DNA of 64,000 nucleotides from Verticillium longisporum. Lineage: Eukaryota > Ascomycota > Sordariomycetes > Glomerellales > Plectosphaerellaceae. Numbering within the stretch: the stretch's first letter is position 1; each line of letters starts with the position of its first letter. Under the pieces are notes generated by a model. That model saw only the letters and a list, made by a program, of their open reading frames with translations, was not told the origin of the DNA and did not search any database. The position numbers and the translations under genes were made by a program. The DNA lies in assembly GCA_019188255.1 (NCBI GenBank), contig JAETXT010000004.1, positions 248,001 to 312,000 on the forward strand, given 5' to 3'. This document shows positions 43,477 to 57,209 of the stretch, one piece after another.

Positions 43477-45283
43477 GGCGTGGTCGAAGACCAAGGAGGA
43501 GATGGACATGTTGATTTGATGTGGCTTCAGGCGCCCCTCACTCTGGGACGACCATTCTGTGCTTCTACCATTTTTTTTTAACCATTTATAGCTATACTCA
43601 TAGAATGCTCTTACTTAACGAGAATGATGACAACTGGTGTTCATTGATTTCCCCGTCGCTGTTGGTGAGCCCGTCACGGAAAATGTACGCTTTTACATGC
43701 AGCATACGAAATGGAGGATGCGTTCACATCTGTCTCTGTCTGCCTTCGTTGACTCTGACGTCAAGACAGACAGCTAGGAACCTTATCGAAGTCCGGGCCG
43801 TTAGTGAGACCTGCGAGATTGTCAGGCGGTGAGGCTGGGTGGCATTGGACCGAAGCGACCCCAGACTCTGTCGGGGTCATCTCCCGGGCAATCTCGTGAA
43901 AACCTGCCGCCCACAGGCGGTTCTGCCGCCAGAGTGCAGATTGCAGCGAGTGGATGGTAGCTGCGTGGTTAGTGGTTCGTCCAAACTTGGGAAGGTGCGA
44001 TGCTACGTTGGCCGTAACTGGACAAGAGCGAAGAGCGATGAGCGAACAGGCAGGCATCACTGGCAAGCGAGAAAGCGCACCTGCTCGTGGCTGCCCGTCA
44101 CAGAACACTGGCGGCTTTGCTGCCTGTGGCTCAGGCCACGAGAGTGAGTGAGCGGCAGTACTGTACTGTATTCGAACAGCGGAGGTTTGTCATTTCGGCT
44201 GGGTTCAGCTAACACCAGCCGAACCATCACAACCCTGGTCGCACAACCCGCATCAAACGCCAACATCCCACTTCCCATCCTGCCGCCCTCCTCGCTCGCA
44301 TTTTCCTTGGTTGGCGTCTAGTCTCTTCCCTCCGAGTCCTTTATGCGTCCTGACTCGATGCCCGATCACCAATGGTCTCCCAACAGCGCATAACGGAGCC
44401 CCGCTCGCCGTCTACGACCGCGACACGTTGCTTCTCCCCTCCCGGGGCATGCATGGCTGGGGCGGTTTCCCCACGTCAGGCACATCGAGCACAATCAATA
44501 TGCACAAAGCACTGCCCGCTGCCGCCGCCATCCCACTGGCTCCGACGACCCGTTGCCCGCCGAACAGAGACGAGGCTTGCGGCCCAAGAGGGCTCCGCTG
44601 ACGTCGACCCCCCCGGGCGCCGGTGCCCGCGAGCGGCCTCTGCACAGCACCACCATCGTCACAATCAATCTCGTCATTTGACTCGCCCGCCGGTGAGCCT
44701 GGACACCGCCAATGGTTCCTCTTTCTGCGAAAAGCCTACCCTGCTGAGCACCATTCGTTCGGATGCGCTGGCTGGTACCCCCCCGCGGACATGGGTCCTG
44801 GCCGGGGATCGTCGGCTGCCCTCTCTCGCGTCTCGCTTTTTTTTCCTTTGCTCAGTTTACTCGGAGCAGCACCAGGTCCAGGCGCTGCTGCTTGGCTGAC
44901 ACAATATATAGATCGGACGGAACCAGGCACGAACACCCCCCGGTGTCATATCCCCTACTTCTGGTGTTTCGTCTGATACCAATTTGCTTATTGATTTTCC
45001 ATCAGCTCTTTCGAACAGCATTGCTCTGCCCATTCCCCAACTCTCTCGCTCTCTCGCCGGTGAATCCACCCCTGGCATTGACGTGTCCACGACGCTACGA
45101 CGTCTAACGAAACAGCTGCAGCATCTTTCCTTTGATTTCCTCTTTTGGGAGGACCACCAGCGACAGGCGCCCCGGCGTGATTGCGTTTCAATTGCATCTT
45201 GATTTTCTACCCCATTCCCTCTCTACACTTTTGGTCCCATCTCTCATCGTCTCCCCTCCAAGGGAACGCTGAAAGTTACCGAC
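43477..45283. other. Gene-free stretch, CT-rich toward the right
   Basis: 1.8 kb. Long frames on both strands are Pro/Arg/Ser-rich chance frames. The right 400 bases are a CT-rich promoter and 5' leader for the acidic protein gene, with a TATATA-type element near 44902-44910. Confidence 0.5.
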
Positions 45284-48200
45284 ATGGCCACCACGATGGA
45301 TGTCGAGGCCCTCGTAGCGCAAATGACCGAGAACTTGGCCGCCATCCACACCACAATTGCCGGACTTTCCACAAAAGAACACGACGCGAAGCTCGACGAG
45401 CTCGAAGAGAAGCGAGACGCACTTCTCGATGCCCTCCTCTCCGAATACGAAGCCGAGCTCGAGGAGCTTACGGCCCAGCGAGCCAAGGAAGAAGAGGAAA
45501 TCACCGAGACCCGAAGGCGAGAGGACGAAGAGCGAGAAGCTCGCCGGAAGCAAGAAGATGACGAGTTGCTGGCGAAAAAGGATGCACAGGATGCCGAGCG
45601 CAGGGACAGACTCGCACGGGAAACCGATCTCGTGGAAGAAGAGGCCGACGAAGGCATCGATGCCGTCGAGGCCGAGGTGCAGAAGCTCCTGCAGGAGGGG
45701 CAGGCCAAGCTCTCCGAGCTGGAGGAGAAGCGAAAGGTAAGCTCGCTGCTGCCAACGCCCTGTGGCTTCGGTCGTTTGTCGTTGTGTGAGCGGACGCTGA
45801 CGTGACGAATTAGGAAATCAACCGTTTGATCGATGAGCGAATGAGCAACCCGCTACCCACATTTGTGCCACGCAAACGCACGCGGGCGAAGACGGCCGAT
45901 GCCCCCGCCGACATTCCTGTCGACACCGACGCCCCGGCTGATGTACCCGCCGACGTCGCTCCGGCGGCAGACCCGGACACGAAGGACGACGCTTCCGTTG
46001 ACGATGCTCCCGCTACGGCGGCCAGATCCGCTGCACCCACCAACGGCCTTCTTGCCATCGAAGCTGCCCCCAATGCCGACGCCCTGAAGGATGATGATAC
46101 CTCCGACAAGGACGTGTCGCTTGCGGACGACTCCACTACCAGTAAGGATGAGGTTTCTTTTCCTAGCCCGGCCGGAGACGACAGTGGACAGGATGTGAAG
46201 GCCCTTGAAGACGCTTCGGCGCCGGCCTCTGAAGAGGCGGTCGCGGAGCGGGGTGGCGAGGACACTGAACCTGCCGCCCGAGGTGTGGATGCGGCAGCGA
46301 AAGCTGCCGAGGAGGACGAGCCTGTTGTCGAAGAGGCAGAAGAGAAGCCTGAGGACGAAGCGGAACCCCGAGAGACTGTTGAGACAAATGGCGTGGTGTC
46401 TACTGAGGACCCCGAGACGCACGAAGAAACCAAAGACCAATCGATTGATGTATTGTCCGCAGACAGTACCGACACTCCCGCCGCAGCGGGAGAGAGCACT
46501 GAAGAGACTCCAGCCAAAGGGGATGACGAATCCAGCAGAGAGACTGTGACGACCGAGATCCCCGAATCTGAACCAGCAAACGCCCAAGATGCCGACGCCA
46601 GCGAGCTGAACGCTGAACCTGCCAAAGCCTCCGAGGTAGACGACGCCGCTCAAGAACGGAGCGTCTCCCCAGTGGCCGACTCGGTGCCAGAACCTACCCC
46701 AGTCACGAACGCCGATCGCTCGGAAGACACTGTCAATAATGATGCATCGGATGCCGGGTCTGTTGACGATGCACTGCCAGGCGATGACCCCGCCAGAGAT
46801 CTGGAGTCTGCCGAGAAGACTGAGGACACCACCAACAAAGATAAAATTTCGGACGACCCCAAAGAGGAGCCAGAGCCAGCTGCCGACTACTACCACACTC
46901 ATTCGCCGGAGCCTGAGACCCATGACGAGGTCGACGTTGAGCCGACGACTGAGCGTGAAGGAGGCGTCCTCGCCAATGACCACGACGTTCCCGTCCCTGA
47001 AGAGGTGTCCAAGCCCGAGTCTGCTGCAGTTGACAACGGCGATGCCACAGAGAGCGAAAAGCCTGTCATCTCAGGTGCCGAAGAGGACACGGAGGTCAAC
47101 CAAAATGCAAAGCCTTCGGTTCCGGTTGTGGCCGAGGAGCCCACTCCAGTCGCCAATGATGAGATTTCAGTTCCCAAAGAGCCAGGCACAGCCCAAGAGA
47201 AGGACACGCCTTCAATAGCTGCCGACAGCGAGCACGAAGAGGAGAAGACAACTAGTCCGCTCGTTGTCGATGACAGCCCCGCGCCCGTTGTTGAGGTGAA
47301 CCATGATGTAGACGGGGCCTTCCCATCGGCTCACGTTGGTACCGCGATTGAAGACGACAAGCGCACACCCCAGCATGACGCTTCCGACCAGAAGGCGTCC
47401 GAGCACGCTGATATCGAGACATCTTCTCCTGCGGCACCCACGGACGTGCCTCTCGAAGACGATAAGCTGGAAAGTGCGGTTGAAGTAGTTGCAGAGAAGC
47501 CCTCCGATGTCGAAGAGGCGTCGGAAGCAGTGTCTGCTGAGAAGACAGTTGGCAGCAACCCATCTGAAGGACCGCACGAGACTGTCGAGGCGGACGAAGT
47601 TCTTGAAGAGTCCGAAAAACCAGTCGAGGCGTCCCAGCCGGAATCTACGTTGGTCTCAGCCCCAGCCGATGAAGAATCGGAGCCGCAAGTTGCACTTTCA
47701 ACAAAGTCGGTCGAACCGGATGAGGATGACGCACCGGCGACAGAGGATGCTGGTCGACGTTCTGGGTCTCCGGGTCTTGCTGTCGATGACCAGGACGAGC
47801 TTCTGAATCCTGCACAGCTGAGCGCTACGAGGCCGGAGACTGAGCTGGAGGAGTCGGACTCCCTTGAGGCAAATGCCGCTGTCGAGTCTAAGGACGCGCA
47901 GGCCACCACTTCTGATCTGACCACCAAGCCCATGGACGCGCCCGAGGTTGAGGAAGCACCGGGGCCTATTGAGGTTGCGGCACAGGCAGACTCAATCGTA
48001 GAGAGAGCTGTGACGGATGGCGATGTTGGTCTGACAAGGTCGTTTGGCGACGCTTCGTCCGTAGCTGTTGAGCCTACTGTTCTGGACAAAGTCTCAGAGT
48101 CTGCAGCACCGGACAGCCCCAAGGAGGCTTCTGAGCCGGAAGTCGTCGTCTCTTCGGCAGCAACCAACCTGAGACAATCTACGAAAGATTCCCATGCGCC

Positions 48201-50778
48201 AGACAACAACGTCGCCGGTAGCAGTACATATGAGAGGAGTGTCGGTAGCGAACCGAACTCCAGCTCCCCCGAAGAGGAGTCTTTTTTTGGGATTCCAGAA
48301 GATACCGCCTTGGACGACGAAGCAGACCTTCACAGCGGAGAAAGTCCTGGCACAGCAAAAGTGTCCAGCTTACATGGCGAGGCCGATCAGTCGGCCGATC
48401 GGCAACCCCCGATTCTGGGCAGCGAGCGGAGCATACCAGTTGAAGAAAGCCATGAGGAGTCATCTCGCGGAATCAACGAGCCGTCCTCGTCCCTTGTTGA
48501 CCCGGATACACCCATCCCGAGCATTGAGCGGGACTATGACTCCTCAGATGACGAGGCGGACGATTTTGAAGCTGATGCCAAGTATGAACAGCAGAGGTCC
48601 TATGCTCTCCCAGAAGAGACGCCAGAACCCATCGAAGCCACGACGAGATCTCCGGCCCCTCAAACGGCAACGACTCCGTCAGTGGAGCCCTTCATTAGGG
48701 ACTTGGACTACGATGATGAGGAGTCAAAGGTCGAGGAGTTGCTCTCCACCATCAAACCACAGGATGCTTCTGTCGAACTCAGGTCGGCCGAACGTTCAGT
48801 CTCGTCATCGTTGGATGGGGGTTCGGCGCAGCCCGACGACGAAGAGGCCTTCTCCACGCGCGATCTGTCGCCGGCGGATTCGGCGGTTGCCAAGACCAGC
48901 ATTCCCGACTATTACAATACACGGTCTCGGTCGCCCACTCGGGTCTCGGAGAAGTCGAACCTCGACGCCGTCGTAGGTCCCGAGACTGGACATGAGCATG
49001 TCCAGCAGCAAGACAGGCCAGTTAGCCCAGTCGCCCCTGAGTACATTGAAGACACGGCTGTCAAGAGTTTTCGTAACGACGTGGATGAACATGAGCCCGC
49101 AATCGCAGTGGGCCAGATCAACTTCACGGCTGTCCCGGCTGAGGCCGACAATCTCGTCCCCATGCCTCTCAAGACAAGAAATGATGCGCTCGCCGAAGAC
49201 CCCGCCGTGGCTTACGACGACAGGGACACCTCCCCCGACGCCTCCGTCGACGGCGAGTCCCGGTTCTCCTCAACGAAGACGCCGTGGGATGCCGCTCACG
49301 TTGAGCACGAGTCAGACGACCTGGCTGCAGCCGGACTGGAACTGAGTGACGATGAGGATGAATTCCACCTCGAATCTACCCGGCTGCGGTCCGAACCAGC
49401 AAAACGGACGTACGACCTTCCGTCAATGAGCCCTACCAAATCTAGCTACGATCTTCCTTCGAAGAGCCCGACCAAGTCGACATATGATTTGCCATCAATG
49501 AGCCCGACAAAATCGAATCATGACCTTCCTTCGTTCAGTCGAGCTGCCGAGCCAGCTTCTGTCGATGGCTATGACTCACGCGAGAGCTCGGAGCAGCCGA
49601 GTTCGCTGGATCTGTACCAGGCAGATGACCTTAACGAGTTCTCCCATCAGAAGCCTCGCGAAAAGTCGACGAACTGGCAGCTTCCCGAAGACGAAGAGTC
49701 TGAGAGACACCGGCACTTCCGCTCCCACCCCCCCACGTCAATCGTCATGTACCCCCCCAACTCAGCGGTTCTGACGGACATTCGTGGCCAGGAAACAGTG
49801 TTCGAGGACGGTGCCTACAGCACAGATGCCAGTGAATTTGGCTCTGAAGTCGAGGCCGAGGCAGAGATGGCAGCGATGAAGAGGTCCGTCACCAGCCCAA
49901 CAGAGCGGTTCGACGGCTTTGTCAGGGAACAGACCATTCGTGTCGTGAACGAGCCCAACTCTGGTCCCAAGTCATCAGAAATGACGCCGCGGGCGGTGCA
50001 ACCGACACCTCTGTTGCTGCCCAGATCAGAGATGCGCGATGCCGAACCCAGTCCTCTCGCCCTGCGCTACTCGCAATCATCTAGCCCCACGCGGGGTCTG
50101 GCGTACAGCAAGCACAACCCCGACCGCGCTCGGACGCCACCAGACTTTGACCCTGAAGCGTTTATGCCAAAGGACGTCACGAATGTACCATGGCATGCGC
50201 GGCATGACTCTGTGCCAGTTTCGCTGCGCAGTCAGAGCACGCTCGACACGGCGGCGTCGTCGCCCGTGCACTCGGCCCTGCATGCTGACCGGTATGAGCC
50301 TACGATACGCGACTCGTGGCCCCGACGAGCACGTAACGACTCGGGCGCGATGGAAGACTACGACCCGTTTCGCGATGCTGGCGCAAAGTTCCCTCGGCAA
50401 ACCTACGTCCCACCGGTTGTCCACCAGTCACCGCAACGCAACTCCATGTCGAGTGTCGCACCCGGTGGGAACAACACGGGCTCGCCTGGCAGCCTCTTCC
50501 ACAAGATGCGTAGCGTCTTTGAGAAGCCAGTGTCAGATGCGTCGCACCCGTCTGGCACGTCCGCCTCAGAGACTGGGAGCCCGATCAAATCACGACCAGG
50601 ATCCGGTGTGTGGCCGCCGGTCAGGACGGCGCGGCCTCTCTCGGATCTGCCAGATGACAATGGTCTGATGGGCTACAAGCGGCAGATGGGCCTGTTCAAC
50701 GAGCGGGCCGAGGACCGCGACGAAAGGAGCGGGCTGCTTCGGAACGCGCGTAGTAGCTACGAGGGGTCAGGTTATTGA
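45284..50778 (+). CDS. Very large acidic repetitive protein with N-terminal coiled coil (1805 residues)
   Basis: Exon 1 is 45284-45736, the intron is 77 nt (GTAAGC donor, TAG acceptor) and exon 2 is 45814-50778, one uninterrupted 4.97-kb exon. Both junction ends are phase 0. Residues 1-150 form a strong coiled coil rich in Glu, Lys and Arg (EEEITETRRREDEEREARRKQEDDE). Residues from about 170 to 1200 are dominated by Asp, Glu, Ser, Pro, Ala, Val and Thr with many EDD/EEP-type clusters and should be disordered. Residues about 1349-1394 have four imperfect 12-residue repeats (YDLPSMSPTKS type) with SPTK sites suited to proline-directed kinases. The C-terminal third is Ser/Pro-rich with more SP/TP sites (SSSPTRGLAYS, RTPPDFDP). 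I do not recognise a catalytic domain. A cortical, septal or cytoskeletal scaffold is one guess, based only on composition. Confidence 0.85.
49405..49545 (+). repeat. 36-bp in-frame tandem repeat in the acidic protein gene
   Basis: Four imperfect units of 36 bp encode YDLPS(M/K)SPTK(S/T)-type 12-residue repeats, the last one partial. Each unit has an SPTK site. Silent differences between units show the repeat is not brand new. Confidence 0.85.
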
Positions 50779-52602
50779 CCACGCTCGGGCGGGGCGCGGG
50801 TCGGTGACTACGCGAAGGCAACAACTGCAAAGGTTCTGCGTCGGAAAGCCAAGCAAACGATTTCGAGGCAGAGCGCATCGCCCGAAGGCCCGCCGCCTCA
50901 GACGGGTAGCGACGCGCGCCTGGCATTCCTATTCGTTGAGGGCTGGCGCTCGAGGTTGCGGCGGTCAGGGGACGTAGTCGAGCGGTGCAGGTGGGAATGG
51001 CGCGTCGAAGACATGCTGACGGCACGGGACAAGGAAACGGGTCTGGGTCCGGGACTGGGGCATGGGAAATCACCCAGGCGGCAGGCACAGGCTGGTCGAC
51101 CGGCTGTGGGAGATGTAACGGCGGCAAGGGGCAATCAGGAGTTGGGTCGTGGTCAGCAGAGAAAATCAGTGCATTGGGATCCGGCGTTGGAGGTGTGAAC
51201 ATGTGCTGATAGTGTACATTGCATATTGTCAATTTCATTACTTATCATCAGTCGGGCACCGTTCCGGTTCTCGTTGTGCAACCAGCAAAGAGGAGCAGCT
51301 GGTACCACGCGTCCAGTCATCGTGATGACTCCAGATGTGGTCCGTCAGCTACATGTTGCTTGCGTACGTCCATGACAGACAGGAGCGCGCCATGTCAAGG
51401 AAATGCCTCGAAGATGACAAGCAGACGAATCCACGGCACATGATTTCGAGGGCACGCCATTCTTTTTGACAAACGAGAGCTTCCCGGGCCAACGCGGGCG
51501 AGATGACAACGCGAATTCGTTCTTTAGGCGCTGACACATGTCAAGAGGATGAAGTCTCGATACCAGCCTCCAGTAAGCGGCATGCGGTTCCAAGACGATT
51601 ATTAATTGACCGCCTTACCAATCGACCCCAGACCGGTCCCGCGTATTCGTCCCTTTGGGACCGGCTGGGATGGAGCCTCAGGTAGAGGTGGTACGTACTG
51701 GTCCCGCTCATGATCAGAGAGGCAGAATTCATCCTTCCCGAGGGCATGGCTGCTATACTTGTATTGATCGCACTGAGTTGTATGGTCTGGCCGTGCGAGC
51801 GTGTTTCTGATTTGGTTCCAGCAGGCGGCAGACACAGCTTCTGCGGGCTGCTGGGGCGCTGAAGCCGTTGAGACCCTTTTCCGGTCCTAGAGGGACGACT
51901 CTCTACTGTGACGTTGTGCTACCATTTCACAGCGTAGCGAGTCAGGACTGCTCAGCAAAGTCCGGACTTAAGACCAGCTGGGGGCTGTTGAGCGCCAGAT
52001 CCAGAACAGCAAAGCGTCCCCCTGTGCGACGATCTTGAGCTCCGTCGAATCGCTTCCTCTGCAGCGATCCATGAAAAACGGGCCCTGCATGACGCCCACC
52101 GCTCTGCCTCAGCGTCATGGGGGGCCCTTTATCTCCAGGGCGTTGTGCTGACCTGACCCGGATGTGGTCTGCGTTATCCCGCATCCACTGGCCGTAGCGT
52201 GGACCCTTATTGCTAATCCAGAGGGGGAATTCACATTCCGCGTGGGAGTCACTGTGCGCACTGCCGTGTAGTTGGCATGTTTGGCAGTTTTACCACCTGA
52301 ATCTGCACAGTTCGAGTGCACCATAGCCGTCGGACTCGTAGGCTAAAGTCCACATGGCTCTCCTCCTGATGGGGTTTCTCCGAGCCATGGCATCTACACG
52401 CATTACTCACCAGAGGCAGAAAAAATAGGGTACTTGGCAGAGATAGCGGCGGATTTAAGATTCCCGCCATATCGACTTGTGCCATCATCGACGTGACGTC
52501 GATCTCTGGACTTATACAAAGGCTGCCGCCGAAGCTCTTTTTTTATTTCTAGAGGTTGCTTGACAAGACTCAACCACTGCAACACGTCTACCAGTCTCTA
52601 AC
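50779..52602. other. Gene-free stretch
   Basis: 1.8 kb between the acidic protein gene and the ABC transporter. No supported gene. The last 150 bases hold the transporter's presumed promoter and leader. Confidence 0.5.
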
Positions 52603-55600
52603 ATGGACGACAAACGCCGGGTTCCTGACGGCACCTGGGGCGAGCATGCCCCGGGCGATGTCTCCGTGTCGGCTGCCATGTCTGAATATCACGATCTTAA
52701 CCGCGAGCTTACACACCGTTCCCGGAGAACCACGACCAACCACAGCGCGGACCGCAACAGCGATTCGACACGCTGCCCCGAAGACGACGGAGACGAGACC
52801 GATTTTGACCTTCCCGATTTTCTGCGCCAGGGCATCCTCGATCCTAGGACACCCACCGGCGGGCCGACCAAGCGTCTCGGCATCTCCTTTCGCAACCACA
52901 CCGTTCGTGCGCCGGCCGCCAACTCGGCGCCGCTCAAGACGCTGCCTCGCGCCATCCTCAACACGTTTGGGCCCGACCTGTGGTCCTTGATCAGCACACG
53001 CCTGCCGTCCTCTCTCAAGCCCGGCAAGGCATCGGATTCAGAGACGGTGCCCCTGATCCATGACATGACGGGTGCCGTTCGGCCTGGCGAGATTCTCCTC
53101 GTACTCGGGCGCCCTGGCTCGGGCTGTTCGACCCTGCTTAAAACGCTGGCCAACCATCGGGCTGAATACTCGGCTGTCGACGGCGAGGTGTACTATGGAC
53201 CCCTACCGGCCGCCGAACAGGAGGCACGCTTCAGGGGCGAGGTTGTCTACTGCGAGGAAGACGACCGACATTTTCCTACTCTCACCGTCTGGCAGACGCT
53301 CTGGTTTGCTCTCGCCACCAAGACGAGGCGGCGGGCTGCGTGGACCATTCCCGTCGTTCTCGACGCCTTTCTCGCCATGTTTGGCATTGACCACACGCGT
53401 GATACGCTCGTCGGGGACGAGCACGTCCGAGGCGTCTCGGGTGGCGAGCGCAAGCGTGTCTCCCTTGCCGAGACGCTCGCCACGCGAGCTTCGGTCGTGT
53501 GCTGGGACAACTCGACGAGGGGCCCCGATGCCAGCACGGCGCTGAGCTTTGCCAAGTCATTGCGTGTCTACACCGACGTGGGCGGCCGCACGACTCTGGT
53601 CACCTTGTACCAGGCCGGCGAGTCCATCTACGAGCTCATGGACAAGGTCCTCGTCATCGACGAGGGTCGCATGCTGTTCCATGGCCGCGCCGACGAGGCC
53701 CTGGCCTACTTTGGGGGTCTCGGCTACTGGTGCCCGCCGCGCCCGACGTCGGCCGTCTTTCTCACGTCCATTGCCGACCGCAACGCTCGGCACTTTCAGG
53801 AGGGCCGCGAGGCGACGGCGCCCAAGACACCCGAGGCGCTCGAGGCCGCGTTCCGCGCGAGCGAGCACTACCAGCGCCTCCTCGAAGACGTCGACCTCTA
53901 CGACCGCGAGCACCGCGCCGCGTCGGACCCCGACGAAAAGCACAAGAGGTTCGAGGACGCCGTCCAGGGCGCCAAGAGCAAGCACGTCAAGGACGAGTCC
54001 CCCTACACCGTGTCGGTACCGCGCCAGATTGCCGCCGCGACGCGCCGGCAGGCGTGGCTCTTCTGGGGCGACCTCGGCACCTTTTACACCAAGCTCGCCA
54101 TCATCGTCGTCAACGCCCTCATCGTCGGGTCGCTCTTTTACGAGAGCGAGTCGGGCGCCACGTCGGCGGCGTTCTCCATGTCGAGCGCCATGTTCTTCTC
54201 CGTCGCCTTCATCGGCTGGCTCGAGTTTGCCGTGCTGGCGCCCGCCATCATGGGCCGCGCCACCATTGAGAGGCAGAGGCAGTTTGCGCTGTACAGGCCG
54301 TCGGCTGTGGTGCTGGCGCGCGCCGTGCTCGATCTGCCGCTCATCTTCATCATGGTCGTCGTCTTCAGCCTGCCGTTTTACTTCCTGGCCAAGTTTGACG
54401 TCGAGGCGGGCAAGTTTTTTGTTTACATGCTGCTCGTCTATGTGGCGACGCTGTGTCTGACGACCATGTACCGCATGTTTGCCGCTCTCTCGTCGACTGT
54501 TGATGATGCCATTCGCTTTGTCAGTGTTTGTGAGTTTCGCCCCTTTGCATATTCTCTGTGTGTTCGGGTACTAATGTGCAGTCCTCAACATCATGTTCAT
54601 CCTCACGGGCTATGTCATCCCTCGGTCGACCCTCATGAGCGACTCGCCCTGGTTCGGCTGGTTCTCGTACGCCAACCCCGTGGCCTACGGCTACGAGGCA
54701 CTGCTGGGTAACGAGTTTGGCGGTCGCGAGCTGCGGTGCAGCGAGAGCAACCTCGTGCCGAGGGGGCCCGGCGCCGACGCCGACTATCAGGGATGCACCC
54801 TGCCCGGGTCGACCTTTGGCAGCTCGACCGTGTCTGGCGAGGCCTACCTTCAGACGTCCTTTGACTTGTGAGTAGCTTTGCCCTTGCCTCATTCTGATCC
54901 TAGTGTTGAGGCGGTAACTAATAGATCAGCTCCCGTTCCAACCTATGGCGCAACTTTGGCATCATGCTCGCGTTCACCGCCTTCTTCCTCCTCGTCAATG
55001 TCTGGGCCGTCGAGAAGGTCCGCTTCACCGGCTCCAGCGCGCACTCGCTCGTCTTTGCCAAACCATCCGAGACCAAGGAAGAGACATCGGCCGAACAGCA
55101 AAAGGCTGATGAGACGCTCGACAAGATTGGCGACGGCACCAGCGTCTTCACATTCAAGGACATTCGGTACACGGTCCCCTATGGCACCGGCCACCGCCGA
55201 CTTCTCAACGGCGTCAACGGATATGCGGCGCCTGGAAAGATGGTGGCTCTCATGGGATCGTCCGGCGCCGGCAAGACGACGCTTCTCAACACGCTGGCAC
55301 AGCGCCAGCGCATCGGCGTTGTGTCGGGTGACATTCTCGTCAACGGCGTCGTCCCGGGCGCTGCGTTTAAGCGCGGCACCGGATTCTGCGAGCAGCGCGA
55401 CATTCACGAGGGGTCTTCGACGGTCCGCGAGGCGCTCGACTTCTCGGCGCTGCTGCGACAGGAGAAGCACATTCCCAAGGCCGAAAAGCTTGCCTATGTC
55501 GATCGCATTGTGCGGCTGCTCGAGCTCGACGGCCTCTCGCACGCGCTCATCTCGTCTCTCACCGTCGAGCAGCGCAAGCGCGTGACCATTGGTGTCGAGC

Positions 55601-57209
55601 TCGCCGCCCGTCCCAGTCTCCTGCTGTTCCTCGACGAGCCCACGAGCGGCCTCGACAGCCAGTCTGCCTTTTCCATCGTCCGCTTCCTGCGCCGCCTGGC
55701 CGACGCTGGTCAGGCCATCATGTGCACCATTCACCAGCCGTCGTCTGACCTCATTGAGCAGTTTGACATGATTCTCGCGCTCAACCGCGGTGGCAACACG
55801 TTCTACTTTGGTCCTGTGGGCGAAAACGGCTCTGTTGTGATCGACTACTTTGCTCGCCGCGGGTTTCCCTGCCCGCCGAGCCGCAATGTCGCCGAGTTCA
55901 TCCTGGAGACGGCCTCCCGGCCTTCGACGAATTCAGAGGGCGTTCGTGTTGACTGGGACGCCGAATGGCTCGTGTCCGAGGAGAACCGCGGCGTGATTGA
56001 CTACATCAACCGCGTGACGGCCGAGAGGCGGCACGAGGCACCCTCGACGGAAGCAGACGCGCAGTTCGCCGCCTCGACGCTCGAGCAGTGCCGACTCCTC
56101 ATCCAGCGCACCTTTATCAAGCAGTGGCGCGAGCCGTCGTACGTCTACGGCCGGCTGTTTGTGCACGTCGTCATGGGCATCCTCAACGGCTTCACCTTTT
56201 GGCAGCAGGGCCACGACGTGGCGTCGCTGCAGAACCGCATGTTCACGGCCATCATCTTTGCGTTTTCCTGCCGCCGGCCGTCGTCAACTCGGTCGTCGTC
56301 AACTTCTTCCGCCACCGCGAGCTCTGGGAGGACCGCGAGCTGCCGAGCGCCACGTACGGCTGGGTCGCCTTTTGCACGGCCAATGTCGTCTGCGAGCTGC
56401 CCATGGCCGTCGTCTCGGGCACGCTGTACTGGCTGCTGTGGTACCTGCCTGTCGGCTTCCCGGCCGAGGCCTCCACGTCGGGCCATGTCTATCTCATGAC
56501 CATCATGTGGTCGTTTTTCCAGACGAGCTGGGGACAGTGGATTGCCGCTTTGGGGCCGACCTACGGCATGATTTCCAATGTAGGTTCTTATTCCTTTCTG
56601 CTTGCTCATATTTCACAAAATATAGAGCATATTCCTTGCAACATCTCGCTCACCACGTCCCAGATCCTCCCCTTCTTCTTCGTCATGATCGCCCTCTTCA
56701 ACGGCATCTTCACGCCGTACCATTCCATGCCCGCCTTTTGGAAGTACTGGATGTACTACGTCAACCCCTCGACCTGGTTCTCGCGCGGCGTCCTCTCCGC
56801 CGTCCTCCCCGCCGTCGCCGTCCGCTGCGCCCCCGCCGAGCTCGCCCGCTTCGACCCCCCGCCGGGCTCGACGTGCGGCGACTACGCCGGCGGCTTCGTC
56901 GCGTCCGTCGCCGGCGCCGGCTACCTCGGGGACCCGTCCGCGACGTCCGACTGCGGCTTCTGCCCGTACAACGACGGCGGCGAGTACATGGCCGGCCTCA
57001 ACGTGCGGGCGGGCGACAAGTGGCCTGCTTTCGGCATCATGGTGGCGTTTGCCGTGGCCAACTGGGCGCTCGTGTACGTGTTTGTGTACGCCTTCCGGGT
57101 GAGGGGGTGGACCTTTGGGCTCGGGGGCTTGTCGGGGCGGGTTGCGGCTGTCAAGGCGCGGGTTGTGCGCGGGAGGGGCCAGGAGGGGGAAGAGAAGTCC
57201 GAGGCTTGA
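52603..57209 (+). pseudogene. PDR/CDR-type ABC transporter (ABCG) with an apparent one-base frameshift
   Basis: Exons 52603-54529, 54582-54867, 54930-56579 and 56664-57209, with introns of 52, 62 and 84 nt. The layout is the full-size NBD-TMD-NBD-TMD of fungal pleiotropic drug pumps. NBD1 has the fungal degenerate Walker A GRPGSGCSTLLK (about residue 168), VSGGERKRVSLAE and CWDNSTRGPDAST. NBD2 has GSSGAGKTTLLN (about 848), LTVEQRKRVTIGVEL and LLLFLDEPTSGLDS. TMD1 starts near residue 480 and TMD2 near residue 1130. At four T (56263-56266) inside TMD2 the frame shifts: FTAIIFA is followed by FLPPAVVNSVVVNFF one frame over. The exon sum is 4409 nt and becomes 4410 (1470 codons) with one more T. 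As written, the pump would lose its last 290 residues and be inactive. Such pumps export drugs, lipids or toxic metabolites at the plasma membrane. Confidence 0.9.

Noticed and set aside
45853..46983. Minus-strand frame of 376 codons and others opposite the acidic protein
   Set aside because: They mirror the Asp/Glu-rich codons of the real gene, giving Ser/Val/Gly-rich chance proteins.
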